Below the pieces are notes generated by a model. The model searched no databases. It was not told the origin of the DNA and saw only the letters and a list, made by a program, of their open reading frames with translations. The translations under genes were made by a program, and so were the position numbers. 64,000 nt of DNA from Nemopilema nomurai (taxonomy: Eukaryota > Cnidaria > Scyphozoa > Rhizostomeae > Rhizostomatidae): the NCBI GenBank assembly GCA_003864495.1, contig ML133401.1, positions 4,207,189-4,271,188 on the forward strand, given 5' to 3'. This document shows, one piece after another, positions 47,001-59,500 of the stretch. Numbering within the stretch: position 1 is the first letter of the stretch; every line of letters starts with the position of its first letter.

Positions 47001-50000
47001 AATCTGGACTAAATCTGTACCACTCTGATATATTTGGCAAAAATAATCCTTTGATAAAGCATTATATAGACTCTCTGATTATTACAAAATTTGAAATGAA
47101 AAGTAAGCGCCTAAAAATGACAAAGATTCCAGCCATAACAAGAATATGGTTTGACAATATATATTTTTGTAGTGCTAAATATTTTCATGAAGTTAACCAT
47201 GGTTTTAGAGAATAAAGGTTGGCTAAAAATGGCTGCAAGACCAGCGCTGTGTGAAGTTATATAGAGTGTATGGCGATATATATGGAGAAAGCACATCGTT
47301 TAACTAAATCAAAATGTAACCAACTGCGGTTGGAAGCTTGGCTTTGCGTCTGACTTGCCCCTGTCTTGTCTTAAGTCGAACATGACTAGACATTTGTAAG
47401 ACACGGTATGTTCTCGCCACCGAGATGGATATTGCCATTTCATCGTGTCAATCCCACCCCTCCAAGCAGCAGCAACAGCAACCAATCTAAAACAATTGGC
47501 GTCCAATTAGTTGACGTCACAATCAAATCCTGCCTATAAAAGAAGCAGCATTAGCAAACTCGATTCAGTCAGAGAAAGTGGTTGAAGGAGTCGGACGAAT
47601 CTTGGGATCTCAATATCAATTTTGCCCACTACATACTTTGATGTTTGACAATCGAATGGTTTGATCTCCATTGGTAAGTGAAAGAAATCTTTAGTAACTA
47701 ACAGACTGTAGTTGTGACGGTAGAAGAGAACATTACCAAAGTTCTGCTGAAGTTCTTTGCATTTGCATGTTAAATTCAACCTCATGTACCAATCAGTGCA
47801 TGAAATAAAAAATTTACTGGCGTGCATTCTAAAATACTACAATTTGATGAAAATGAGAGAGGCCTTTAATTTTTATTTTCATGTAATCAAAATGATCTGG
47901 CCTAAATAAAAACAATAAACATTTAATCGAATCACTTTTTGTTAACATATATCTAGCATCCTTTATTGTTTTCATCCCGAAAAGTGAAAAAGAAACATCC
48001 ATCCCTCATTGACCACAGCAGAAGTTTAAGCCTCATAAATAGCATACATTTGAGCACCAGATATAGCGAAGTGTCTGCCTACAGAATTTTTTAATTACAA
48101 TTTGAATATAATTGAGCAAATTCTTGGAGAAATGGCAACCATTTTTGCTATATAAAAGTGACAGAAATCTGGACTAAATCTGTACCACTCTGATATATTT
48201 GGCAAAAATAATCCTTTGATAAAGCATTATATAGACTCTCTGATTATTACAAAATTTGAAATGAAAAGTAAGCGCCTAAAAATGACAAAGATTCCAGCCA
48301 TAACAAGAATATGGTTTGACAATATATATTTTTGTAGTGCTAAATATTTTCATGAAGTTAACCATGGTTTTAGAGAATAAAGGTTGGCTAAAAATGGCTG
48401 CAAGACCAGCGCTGTCGTGAAGTTATATAGAGTGTATGGCGATATATATGGAGAAAGCACATCGTTTAACTAAATCAAAATGTAACCAACTGCGGTTGGA
48501 AGCTTGGCTTTGCGTCTGACTTGCCCCTGTCTTGTCTTAAGTCGAACATGACTAGACATTTGTAAGACACGGGTATGTTCTCGCCACCGAGATGGATATT
48601 GCCATTTTCATCGTGTCAATACTCACCCCTCCAAGCAGCAGCAACAGCAACCAATCTCAAAACAATTGGCGTCCAATTAGTTGACGTCACAATCAAATCC
48701 GTGCCTATAAAAGAAGCAGCATTAGCAAACTCGATTCAGTCAGAGAAAGTGGTTGAAGGAGTCGGACGAATCTTGGGATCTCAATATCAATTTTGCCCAC
48801 TACATACTTTGATGTTTGACAATCGAATGGTTTGATCTCCATTGGTAAGTGAAAGAAATCTTTAGTAACTAACAGACTGTAGTTGTGACGGTAGACATTA
48901 CCAAAGTTCTGCTGAAGTTCTTTGCATTTGCATGTTAAATTCAACCTCATGTACCAATCAGTGCATGAAATAAAAAATTTACTGGCGTGCATTCTAAAAT
49001 ACTACAATTTGAAAATGAGAGAGGCCTTTAATTTTTATTTTCATGTAATCAAAATGATCTGGCCTAAATAAAAACAATAAACATTTAATCGAATCACTTT
49101 TTGTTAACATATATCTAGCATCCTTTATTGTTTTCATCCCGAAAAGTGAAAAAGAAACATCCATCCCTCATTGACCACAGCAGAAGTTTAAGCCTCATAA
49201 ATAGCATACATTTGAGCACCAGATATAGCGAAGTGTCTGCCTACAGAATTTTTTAATTACAATTTGAATATAATTGAGCAAATTCTTGGAGAAATGGCAA
49301 CCATTTTTGCTATATAAAAGTGACAGAAATCTGGACTAAATCTGTACCACTCTGATATATTTGGCAAAAATAATCCTTTGATAAAGCATTATATAGACTC
49401 TCTGATTATTACAAAATTTGAAATGAAAAGTAAGCGCCTAAAAATGACAAAGATTCCAGCCATAACAAGAATATGGTTTGACAATATATATTTTTGTAGT
49501 GCTAAATATTTTCATGAAGTTAACCATGGTTTTAGAGAATAAAGGTTGGCTAAAAATGGCTGCAAGACCAGCGCTGTCGTGAAGTTATATAGAGTGTATG
49601 GCGATATATATGGAGAAAGCACATCGTTTAACTAAATCAAAATGTAACCAACTGCGGTTGGAAGCTTGGCTTTGCGTCTGACTTGCCCCTGTCTTGTCTT
49701 AAGTCGAACATGACTAGACATTTGTAAGACACGGGTATGTTCTCGCCACCGAGATGGATATTGCCATTTTCATCGTGTCAATACTCACCCCTCCAAGCAG
49801 CAGCAACAGCAACCAATCTCAAAACAATTGGCGTCCAATTAGTTGACGTCACAATCAAATCCGTGCCTATAAAAGAAGCAGCATTAGCAAACTCGATTCA
49901 GTCAGAGAAAGTGGTTGAAGGAGTCGGACGAATCTTGGGATCTCAATATCAATTTTGCCCACTACATACTTTGATGTTTGACAATCGAATGGTTTGATCT

Positions 50001-50553
50001 CCATTGGTAAGTGAAAGAAATCTTTAGTAACTAACAGACTGTAGTTGTGACGGTAGAAGAGAACATTACCAAAGTTCTGCTGAAGTTCTTTGCATTTGCA
50101 TGTTAAATTCAACCTCATGTACCAATCAGTGCATGAAATAAAAAATTTACTGGCGTGCATTCTAAAATACTACAATTTGATGAAAATGAGAGAGGCCTTT
50201 AATTTTTATTTTCATGTAATCAAAATGATCTGGCCTAAATAAAAACAATAAACATTTAATCGAATCACTTTTTGTTAACATATATCTAGCATCCTTTATT
50301 GTTTTCATCCCGAAAAGTGAAAAAGAAACATCCATCCCTCATTGACCACAGCAGAAGTTTAAGCCTCATAAATAGCATACATTTGAGCACCAGATATAGC
50401 GAAGTGTCTGCCTACAGAATTTTTTAATTACAATTTGAATATAATTGAGCAAATTCTTGGAGAAATGGCAACCATTTTTGCTATATAAAAGTGACAGAAA
50501 TCTGGACTAAATCTGTACCACTCTGATATATTTGGCAAAAATAATCCTTTAAT
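38043..50553 (+). repeat. Satellite array III, about 1.165-kb monomers
   Basis: CREs start at 38192, 39361, 40529, 41700, 42858, 44029, 45187, 46357, 47512, 48682 and 49844. The first monomer is block type with an open exon. Between 41.6 and 48.5 kb monomers alternate in two variants, forming a dimer of about 2.33 kb. The array is interrupted at 50553 by a DNA transposon and continues after it in register. Confidence 0.96.
50547..50553 (+). repeat. 7-bp target site duplication, left copy (CTTTAAT)
   Basis: CTTTAAT is present once at the empty site in the next monomer (54712-54718) and twice around the insertion (50547-50553 and 53542-53548). Confidence 0.9.
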
Positions 50554-50674
50554 CATAGTCACAAGAGAGAGATAGTCTGGAAGCGAACAATGGGCTATTG
50601 TTTATTGCGATTGTACGCGCCTCGAGGTTGAACCAGCAACATCAACAACCCGAAGGTGCACAATCCGGCTGATT

Positions 50675-50947
50675 ATGGCCGCTAACAAACACGAATCTCT
50701 ACCTGTCGAGGAACTTGATGATATTTTGTACCTAATTAACGAAGGATTTATGGAATTAGATGAGGATTTGAATTGTCAGATTGAAGATATTGCCATAGAA
50801 GTTACCAGAGACGAAGAAAACCCTGCAGGTTTCGAATGCAACGTCTGTGGGAAGGCCTGCAAGTCACGCCGCGGACTATCAAGGCACACAAATTCAAAAC
50901 ATCGTCGTGTTACTGCACAGTGCTGCACAAACATCTTCTTCTTCTAA
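50675..50947 (+). CDS. C2H2 zinc-finger ORF inside the TIR element
   Basis: A 90-residue frame starts at an ATG 75 bases inside the left TIR. Residues 1-50 are acidic (EELDDILYLINEGFMELDED). Then one classic C2H2 finger, CNVCGKACKSRRGLSRH followed by TNSKH (C-x2-C-x12-H-x4-H), lies at about residues 56-77. The frame ends soon after at TAA (50945-50947). A single finger behind an acidic leader near a TIR suggests a DNA-binding first exon of a transposon protein. It could equally be a captured host fragment. No catalytic motif is seen. The finger is certain from sequence; its role is inferred. Confidence 0.5.
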   Translation: MAANKHESLPVEELDDILYLINEGFMELDEDLNCQIEDIAIEVTRDEENPAGFECNVCGKACKSRRGLSRHTNSKHRRVTAQCCTNIFFF

Positions 50948-52070
50948 CTATTCTGCCGATTAAATAAGTCGTCAAAAGCTTCATCCACTACAGCTCAAAG
51001 CCATCGTATTGAAATGCGCCGAAAAGATCTCTTCAGATGAATCCTTTCCCTCAAGTTTGCGAGAACGATTTTCGAAGGAATGATTTATGTTCACAAATGA
51101 TGATGCTGTTGAATTATGGTCGAAATCAAGAATAGCAAGGCTAGGATTTTGTATATTCACTCATTTTATAATGCTAGATCTGGGACTGGGAGGTTGGCAG
51201 CTTCTTAAATCATAAGACTTGCTAGCAAAGGTTTTAAGTGACAGTCCGAGAGCAAACGTTGTCAGCACGAATGTGCGAATGTCCTTATTCTATTTTAATG
51301 ATTACCTACTTAACCAAAAAATTTTGAGACAATTTTATTTCCAAACAAATTCCTGGACATCAGTCTTTATTGAGTCTCCCACATTGCTAATGGGCTTCCG
51401 GAATGACCCAGACAAAAAGAAGAAAGGGCGGGCAAAAGAAAAAGACAAGCAAGGCTTTTTCGCATTTTTAAAGTGAAATGCAAATTTACAAATTTTAACC
51501 ACAACAAGGGAAAAAGCTGGTGCACACCAGCACACCAGAAATTGTTGGTGGTGCACACCGGCACACCAGGCTTTTTGCTCGTGCACACCGGCGATCTCGT
51601 CGAAAAGTGCCATACTCTGCAGACCAGGGCATTTTTAAGGATTTTTGAGTGGTGGGACATCTTTCTAAAGGGCCCATACTTATGTAACGAAACTAGGAGC
51701 ATAAGAGAGAGACGCTATTCCGATGTTGTCTATATTCATTCAACAGCAAGACAATAGCAACAGTAAGCAAGACAACGCACACACATAACATGAACGGAAG
51801 ATAATTAAGAGAACAATACGAACGTCACGATACATGTTGACAAACAAACACATTGCCATTAGAATGGCGTTAACTGACACAACAGGACTCAACAGCACAT
51901 GCGACTTTAACACGCAACTGAGATATTACGAAACATATTACACACTAAGCCAACCGTTACACTTTACACTACCAGAAATGACGTGAACTCTTAGGATTGC
52001 GACTTCAGATTGTGCTATATACAGAACTATTTTAGGGTTGAGTATTTTGCCTCCAAGATATGACGCAACC
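50948..52070. other. Interior of the TIR element, no recognised gene
   Basis: AT-rich sequence with short frames in several directions. At 51518-51598 a GTGCACACC / GCACACCAG motif is repeated several times (see findings). None of the frames shows a family motif. Confidence 0.5.
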
Positions 52071-52440
52071 GTAAGCACTGGTGGCTATTATGCTAAGAAT
52101 GGGCTCAAAACACGAGACCCGACGTGATATACTAATTTTAAGGCAATATCTCAGTCTGAGTAAGGTTGAAAAATGCAAGGAAACGCTAAGATTTTGGTAA
52201 ATCGAGCAATATCGAGTTAAAAGGTGGATGAATGAGAAATATAGTAATATAAAGATTGCTATCAAAATTGATTGAGCCCCAAAACTTTTTACCAATCTTT
52301 GAAACACCGGTTACTTTTATCTCTAAGGGCCACAAAATGGCCGACATTTGGGGCAAATGTAGCATTTCCTTTTCAGTGGTGGGGAACTCGTAGGGCCCGG
52401 TGGGGCAATTCCCCCACCACTCAGTATGTTACAAAAAGCC
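52071..52440. repeat. Dispersed repeat of about 370 bp, copy 2
   Basis: Counterpart of 13637-13998, with the same hairpin near the end (GGTGGGG-CAATT-CCCCCACC, 52400-52419). It is nested inside the TIR element. Confidence 0.7.
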
Positions 52441-53020
52441 CTGCTGCAGACTGGACACAGAACAGATCAGAGAGCAAATATCAAAAGCTTTGAGCAGTTA
52501 TAGATAAAGAAAACATAAATATTATGTACAAATCCAAAGCTGATCCTCGGAGAAGTGTCTTTCACAAATATATATTTTGTTTGTATCAATTTGACGCTAG
52601 AGGTTCTGATCAATGACCCGATCTTTAGTGACAACGTTAGTCCTTCTTCGTCGATATTTTAAATAAATCAATATTTGGAGTGACTCCACCAGCCTAAACG
52701 CCTATTAGCTAACCACTCTTGAAAACTAGCGTTGGTTTTTTGCGACCCAGTAATACATTTTTCATCATGATTTTAAATGATTCCAGTACCAGCATCAGTG
52801 GTCTAGCCATCCTGGATGCCACGATTTTACCAGTGTCTGGACGACGAAACCCAAAGGCTCATTTTCGAAGGAACCTTAATAAAATCATCTGCTGTCAACA
52901 GTCGCTTATCCTCGTTGCCATTGCAATATTTCACGAAAGGAAGTTAATGCGACTGAACTGCAAATTGTCTACTCGTGAACGGACCTTATAATAAACATAT
53001 GAACAACAAGGCATTGACTT

Positions 53021-53323
53021 ATGGTTCAAAGGCCAATACAAAACGAAACAAAAATACATAAAATGTCAGAAAATTACATTTACAACAAATTTCATAAATA
53101 TTTTAAAACATGGAAGGAATACCACGAAGGCTTCTCCCAAAACAGATCTCATAACATTTTAGTTGGGCAGTGGCGAGAATATCGGGCAAAATCTTATGAA
53201 CACCCCGCAAAGAAAAATGCTAAGTTACTCCACTGCGTTAATCAATTCACTTTTCCATTTCTTGTTGGTTTCGCTATATGGCAAAGGAATCTTAAAAATA
53301 CTAAGCTCTTTATTTCTTCTTGA
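53021..53323 (+). CDS. Unrecognised 100-residue ORF inside the TIR element
   Basis: The frame contains a basic, aromatic-rich segment (YNKFHKYFKTWKEYHEGF) and ends in a hydrophobic then basic tail. No family recognised and no conserved copy elsewhere in the window to test it. It could be an exon of the element or chance. Listed because it is the longest ATG-led frame in the right half of the transposon. Confidence 0.2.
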   Translation: MVQRPIQNETKIHKMSENYIYNKFHKYFKTWKEYHEGFSQNRSHNILVGQWREYRAKSYEHPAKKNAKLLHCVNQFTFPFLVGFAIWQRNLKNTKLFISS

Positions 53324-53541
53324 TGTTGAACATCCAAAGATCGAACAATTTGCTTCAGGCATTTGGAAAAACTGCGAACATACTCGGAAGGCAATTAAAA
53401 CCATACACCATACACCACAAAACAACACGACGCACAAAACGTGTGCACCTTGGGAGGTCCGGGCGCTAGGAAAATCTTTATCAAAGAGCTAGAACAATAG
53501 CGCATTGTTCGCTTCCAGACTATCTCTCTCTTGTGACTATG

Positions 53542-56500
53542 CTTTAATAAAGCATTATATAGACTCTTTGATTATTACAAAATTTGAAATGAAAAGTAAG
53601 CGCCTAAAAATGACAAAGATTCCAGCCATAACAAGAATATGGTTTGACAATATATATTTTTGTAGTGCTAAATATTTTCATGAAGTTAACCATGGTTTTA
53701 GAGAATAAAGGTTGGCTAAAAATGGCTGCAAGACCAGCTCTGTCGTGAAGTTATATAGAGTGTATGGCGATATATATGGAGAAAGCACATCGTTTAACTA
53801 AATCAAAATGTAAACAACTGCGGTTGGAAGCTTGGCTTTGCGTCTGACTTGCCCCTGTCTTGTCTTAAGTCGAACATTACTAGACATTTGTAAGACACGG
53901 GTATGTTCTCGCCACCGAGATGGATATTGCCATTTTCATCGTGTCAATACTCACCCCTCCAAGCAGCAGCAACAGCAACCAATCTCAAAACAATTGGCGT
54001 CCAATTAGTTGACGTCACAATCAAATCCGTGCCTATAAAAGAAGCAGCATTAGCAAACTCGATTCAGTCAGAGAAAGTGGTTGAAGGAGTCGGACGAATC
54101 TTGGGATCTCAATATCAATTTTGCCCACTACATACTTTGATGTTTGACAATCGAATGGTTTGATCTCCATTGGTAAGTGAAAGAATTCTTTAGTAACTAA
54201 CAAACTGTAGTTGTGACGGTAGAAGAGAACATTACCAAAGTTCTGCTGAAGTTCTTTGCATTTGCATGTTAAATTCAACCTCATGTACCAATCAGTGCAT
54301 GAAATAAAAAATTTACTGGCGTGCATTCTAAAATACTACAATTTGATGAAAATGAGAGAGGCCTTTAATTTTTATTTTCATGTAATCAAAATGATCTGGC
54401 CTAAATAAAAACAATAAACATTTAATCGAATCACTTTTTGTTAACATATATCTAGCATCCTTTATTGTTTTCATCCCGAAAAGTGAAAAAGAAACATCCA
54501 TCCCTCATTGACCACAGCAGAAGTTTAAGCCTCATAAATAGCATACATTTGAGCACCAGATATAGCGAAGTGTCTGCCTACAGAATTTTTTAATTACAAT
54601 TTGAATATAATTGAGCAAATTCTTGGAGAAATGGCAACCATTTTTGCTATATAAAAGTGACAGAAATCTGGACTAAATCTGTACCACTCTGATATATTTG
54701 GCAAAAATAATCCTTTAATAAAGCATTATATAGACTCTTTGATTATTACAAAATTTGAAATGAAAAGTAAGCGCCTAAAAATGACAAAGATTCCAGCCAT
54801 AACAAGAATATGGTTTGACAATATATATTTTTGTAGTGCTAAATATTTTCATGAAGTTAACCATGGTTTTAGAGAATAAAGGTTGGCTAAAAATGGCTGC
54901 AAGACCAGCTCTGTCGTGAAGTTATATAGAGTGTATGGCGATATATATGGAGAAAGCACATCGTTTAACTAAATCAAAATGTAAACAACTGCGGTTGGAA
55001 GCTTGGCTTTGCGTCTGACTTGCCCCTGTCTTGTCTTAAGTCGAACATGACTAGACATTTGTAAGACACGGGTATGTTCTCGCCACCGAGATGGATATTG
55101 CCATTTTCATCGTGTCAATACTCACCCCTCCAAGCAGCAGCAACAGCAACCAATCTCAAAACAATTGGCGTCCAATTAGTTGACGTCACAATCAAATCCG
55201 TGCCTATAAAAGAAGCAGCATTAGCAAACTCGATTCAGTCAGAGAAAGTGGTTGAAGGAGTCGGACGAATCTTGGGATCTCAATATCAATTTTGCCCACT
55301 ACATACTTTGATGTTTGACAATCGAATGGTTTGATCTCCATTGGTAAGTGAAAGAATTCTTTAGTAACTAACAGACTGTAGTTGTGACGGTAGAAGAGAA
55401 CATTACCAAAGTTCTGCTGAAGTTCTTTGCATTTGCATGTTAAATTCAACCTCATGTACCAATCAGTGCATGAAATAAAAAATTTACTGGCGTGCATTAT
55501 AAAATACTACAATTTGATGAAAATGAGAGAGGCCTTTAATTTTTATTTTCATATAATCAAAATGATCTGGCCTAAATAAAACAATAAACATTTAATCGAA
55601 TCACTTTTTGTTAACATATATCTAGCATCCTTTATTGTTTTCATCCCGAAAAGTGAAAAAGAAACATCCATCCCTCATTGACCACAGCAGAAGTTTAAGC
55701 CTCATAAATAGCATACATTTGAGCACCAGATATAGCGAAGTGTCTGCCTACAGAATTTTTTAATTACAATTTGAATATAGTTGAGCAAAGTCTTGAAGAA
55801 ATGGCAACCATTTTTGCTATATAAAAGTGACAGAAATCTGGACTAAACTTGTACCACTCTGATATATTTTGCAAAAATAATCCTTTGATAAAGCATTATA
55901 TAGACTCTCTGATTATTACAAAATTTGAAATAAAAAGTAAGCGCCTAAAAATGACAAAGATTCCAGCCATAACAAGAATATGGTTTGACAATATATATTT
56001 TTGTAGTGCTAAATATTTTCATGAAGTTAACCATGGTTTTAGAGAATAAAGGTTGGCTAAAATTGGCTGCAAGACCAGCGCTGTTGTGAAGTTATATAGA
56101 ATGTATGGCGATATTTATGGAGAAAGCACATCGTTTAACTAAATCAAAATGTAACCAACTGCGGTTGGAAGCTTGGCTTTGCGTCTGACTTGCCCCTGTC
56201 TTGTCTTAAGTCGAACATTACTAGACATTTGTAAGACACGGGTATGTTCTCGCCATCGAGATGGATATTGCCATTTTCATCGTGTCAATAATCATCCCTC
56301 CAAGCAGCAGCAACAGCAACCAATCTCAAAACAATTGGCGTCCAATTAGTTGACGTCACAATCAAATCCGTGCCTATAAAAGAAGCAGCATTAGCAAACT
56401 CGATTCAGTCAGAGAAAGTGGTTGAAGGAGTAGGACGAATCTTGGGATCTCAATATCAATTTTGCCCACTACATACTTTGATGTTTGACAATCGAATGGT

Positions 56501-59500
56501 TTGATCTCCATTGGTAAGTGAAAGAATTCTTTAGTAACTAACAGACTGTAGTTGTGACGGTAGAAGAGAACATTACCAAAGTTCTGCTGAAGTTCTTTGC
56601 ATTTGCATGTTAAATTCAACCTCATGTACCAATCAGTGCATGAAAAAAAAATTTACTGGCGTGCATTCTAAAATACTACAATTTGATGAAAATGAGAGAG
56701 GCCTTTAATTTTTATTTTCATGTAATCAAAATGATCTGGCCTAAATAAAAACAATAAACATTTAATCGAATCACTTTTTGTTAACATATATCTAGCATCC
56801 TTTATTGTTTTCATCCCGAAAAGTGAAAAAGAAACATCCATCCCTCATTGACCACAGCAGAAGTTTAAGCCTCATAAATAGCATACATTTGAGCACCAGA
56901 TATAGCGAAGTGTCTGCCTACAGAATTTTTTAATTACAATTTGAATATAATTGAGCAAATTCTTGGAGAAATGGCAACCATTTTTGCTATATAAAAGTGA
57001 CAGAAATCTGGACTAAATCTGTACCACTCTGATATATTTGGCAAAAATAATCCTTTGATAAAGCATTATATAGACTCTCTGATTATTACAAAATTTGAAA
57101 TGAAAAGTAAGCGCCTAAAAATGACAAAGATTCCAGCCATAACAAGAATATGGTTTGACAATATATATTTTTGTAGTGCTAAATATTTTCATGAAGTTAA
57201 CCATGGTTTTAGAGAATAAAGGTTGGCTAAAAATGGCTGCAAGACCAGCGCTGTCTGAAGTTATATAGAGTGTATGGCGATATATATGGAGAAAGCACAT
57301 CGTTTAACTAAATCAAAATGTAACCAACTGCGGTTGGAAGCTTGGCTTTGCGTCTGACTTGCCCCTGTCTTGTCTTAAGTCGAACATGACTAGACATTTG
57401 TAAGACACGGGTATGTTCTCGCCACCGAGATGGATATTGCCATTTTCATCGTGTCAATACTCACCCCTCCAAGCAGCAGCAACAGCAACCAATCTCAAAA
57501 CAATTGGCGTCCAATTAGTTGACGTCACAATCAAATCCGTGCCTATAAAAGAAGCAGCATTAGCAAACTCGATTCAGTCAGAGAAAGTGGTTGAAGGAGT
57601 CGGACGAATCTTGGGATCTCAATATCAATTTTGCCCACTACATACTTTGATGTTTGACAATCGAATGGTTTGATCTCCATTGGTAAGTGAAAGAAATCTT
57701 TAGTAACTAACAGACTGTAGTTGTGACGGTAGAAGAGAACATTACCAAAGTTCTGCTGAAGTTCTTTGCATTTGCATGTTAAATTCAACCTCATGTACCA
57801 ATCAGTGCATGAAATAAAAAATTTACTGGCGTGCATTCTAAAATACTACAATTTGATGAAAATGAGAGAGGCCTTTAATTTTTATTTTCATGTAATCAAA
57901 ATGATCTGGCCTAAATAAAAACAATAAACATTTAATCGAATCACTTTTTGTTAACATATATCTAGCATCCTTTATTGTTTTCATCCCGAAAAGTGAAAAA
58001 GAAACATCCATCCCTCATTGACCACAGCAGAAGTTTAAGCCTCATAAATAGCATACATTTGAGCACCAGATATAGCGAAGTGTCTGCCTACAGAATTTTT
58101 TAATTACAATTTGAATATAATTGAGCAAATTCTTGGAGAAATGGCAACCATTTTTGCTATATAAAAGTGACAGAAATCTGGACTAAATCTGTACCACTCT
58201 GATATATTTGGCAAAAATAATCCTTTGATAAAGCATTATATAGACTCTCTGATTATTACAAAATTTGAAATGAAAAGTAAGCGCCTAAAAATGACAAAGA
58301 TTCCAGCCATAACAAGAATATGGTTTGACAATATATATTTTTGTAGTGCTAAATATTTTCATGAAGTTAACCATGGTTTTAGAGAATAAAGGTTGGCTAA
58401 AAATGGCTGCAAGACCAGCGCTGTCGTGAAGTTATATAGAGTGTATGGCGATATATATGGAGAAAGCACATCGTTTAACTAAATCAAAATGTAACCAACT
58501 GCGGTTGGAAGCTTGGCTTTGCGTCTGACTTGCCCCTGTCTTGTCTTAAGTCGAACATGACTAGACATTTGTAAGACACGGGTATGTTCTCGCCACCGAG
58601 ATGGATATTGCCATTTTCATCGTGTCAATACTCACCCCTCCAAGCAGCAGCAACAGCAACCAATCTCAAAACAATTGGCGTCCAATTAGTTGACGTCACA
58701 ATCAAATCCGTGCCTATAAAAGAAGCAGCATTAGCAAACTCGATTCAGTCAGAGAAAGTGGTTGAAGGAGTCGGACGAATCTTGGGATCTCAATATCAAT
58801 TTTGCCCACTACATACTTTGATGTTTGACAATCGAATGGTTTGATCTCCATTGGTAAGTGAAAGAAATCTTTAGTAACTAACAGACTGTAGTTGTGACGG
58901 TAGAAGAGAACATTACCAAAGTTCTGCTGAAGTTCTTTGCATTTGCATGTTAAATTCAACCTCATGTACCAATCAGTGCATGAAATAAAAAATTTACTGG
59001 CGTGCATTCTAAAATACTACAATTTGATGAAAATGAGAGAGGCCTTTAATTTTTATTTTCATGTAATCAAAATGATCTGGCCTAAATAAAAACAATAAAC
59101 ATTTAATCGAATCACTTTTTGTTAACATATATCTAGCATCCTTTATTGTTTTCATCCCGAAAAGTGAAAAAGAAACATCCATCCCTCATTGACCACAGCA
59201 GAAGTTTAAGCCTCATAAATAGCATACATTTGAGCACCAGATATAGCGAAGTGTCTGCCTACAGAATTTTTTAATTACAATTTGAATATAATTGAGCAAA
59301 TTCTTGGAGAAATGGCAACCATTTTTGCTATATAAAAGTGACAGAAATCTGGACTAAATCTGTACCACTCTGATATATATTTGGCAAAATAATCCTTTGA
59401 TAAAGCATTATATAGACTCTCTGATTATTACAAATTTGAAATGAAAAGTAAGCGCCTAAAAATGACAAAGATTCCAGCTAAACAAGAATATGGTTTGACA

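Larger units (their letters stand above)
50554..53541. mobile_element. 2,988-bp TIR DNA transposon inserted in the satellite
   Basis: Termini start CATAGTCACAAGAGAGAG. 50554-50600 and 53495-53541 are inverted repeats of 47 bp with one mismatch (the first 39 perfect), flanked by CTTTAAT duplications. Near-perfect TIRs and TSD mean recent insertion. A zinc-finger ORF lies near the left end. No transposase core is recognised, so it may be non-autonomous or have a spliced or degraded transposase. CA-starting TIRs with 7-8-bp duplications fit the P superfamily, but this is a weak hint. It also carries a copy of the dispersed repeat also found at 13.6 kb. Confidence 0.93.
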
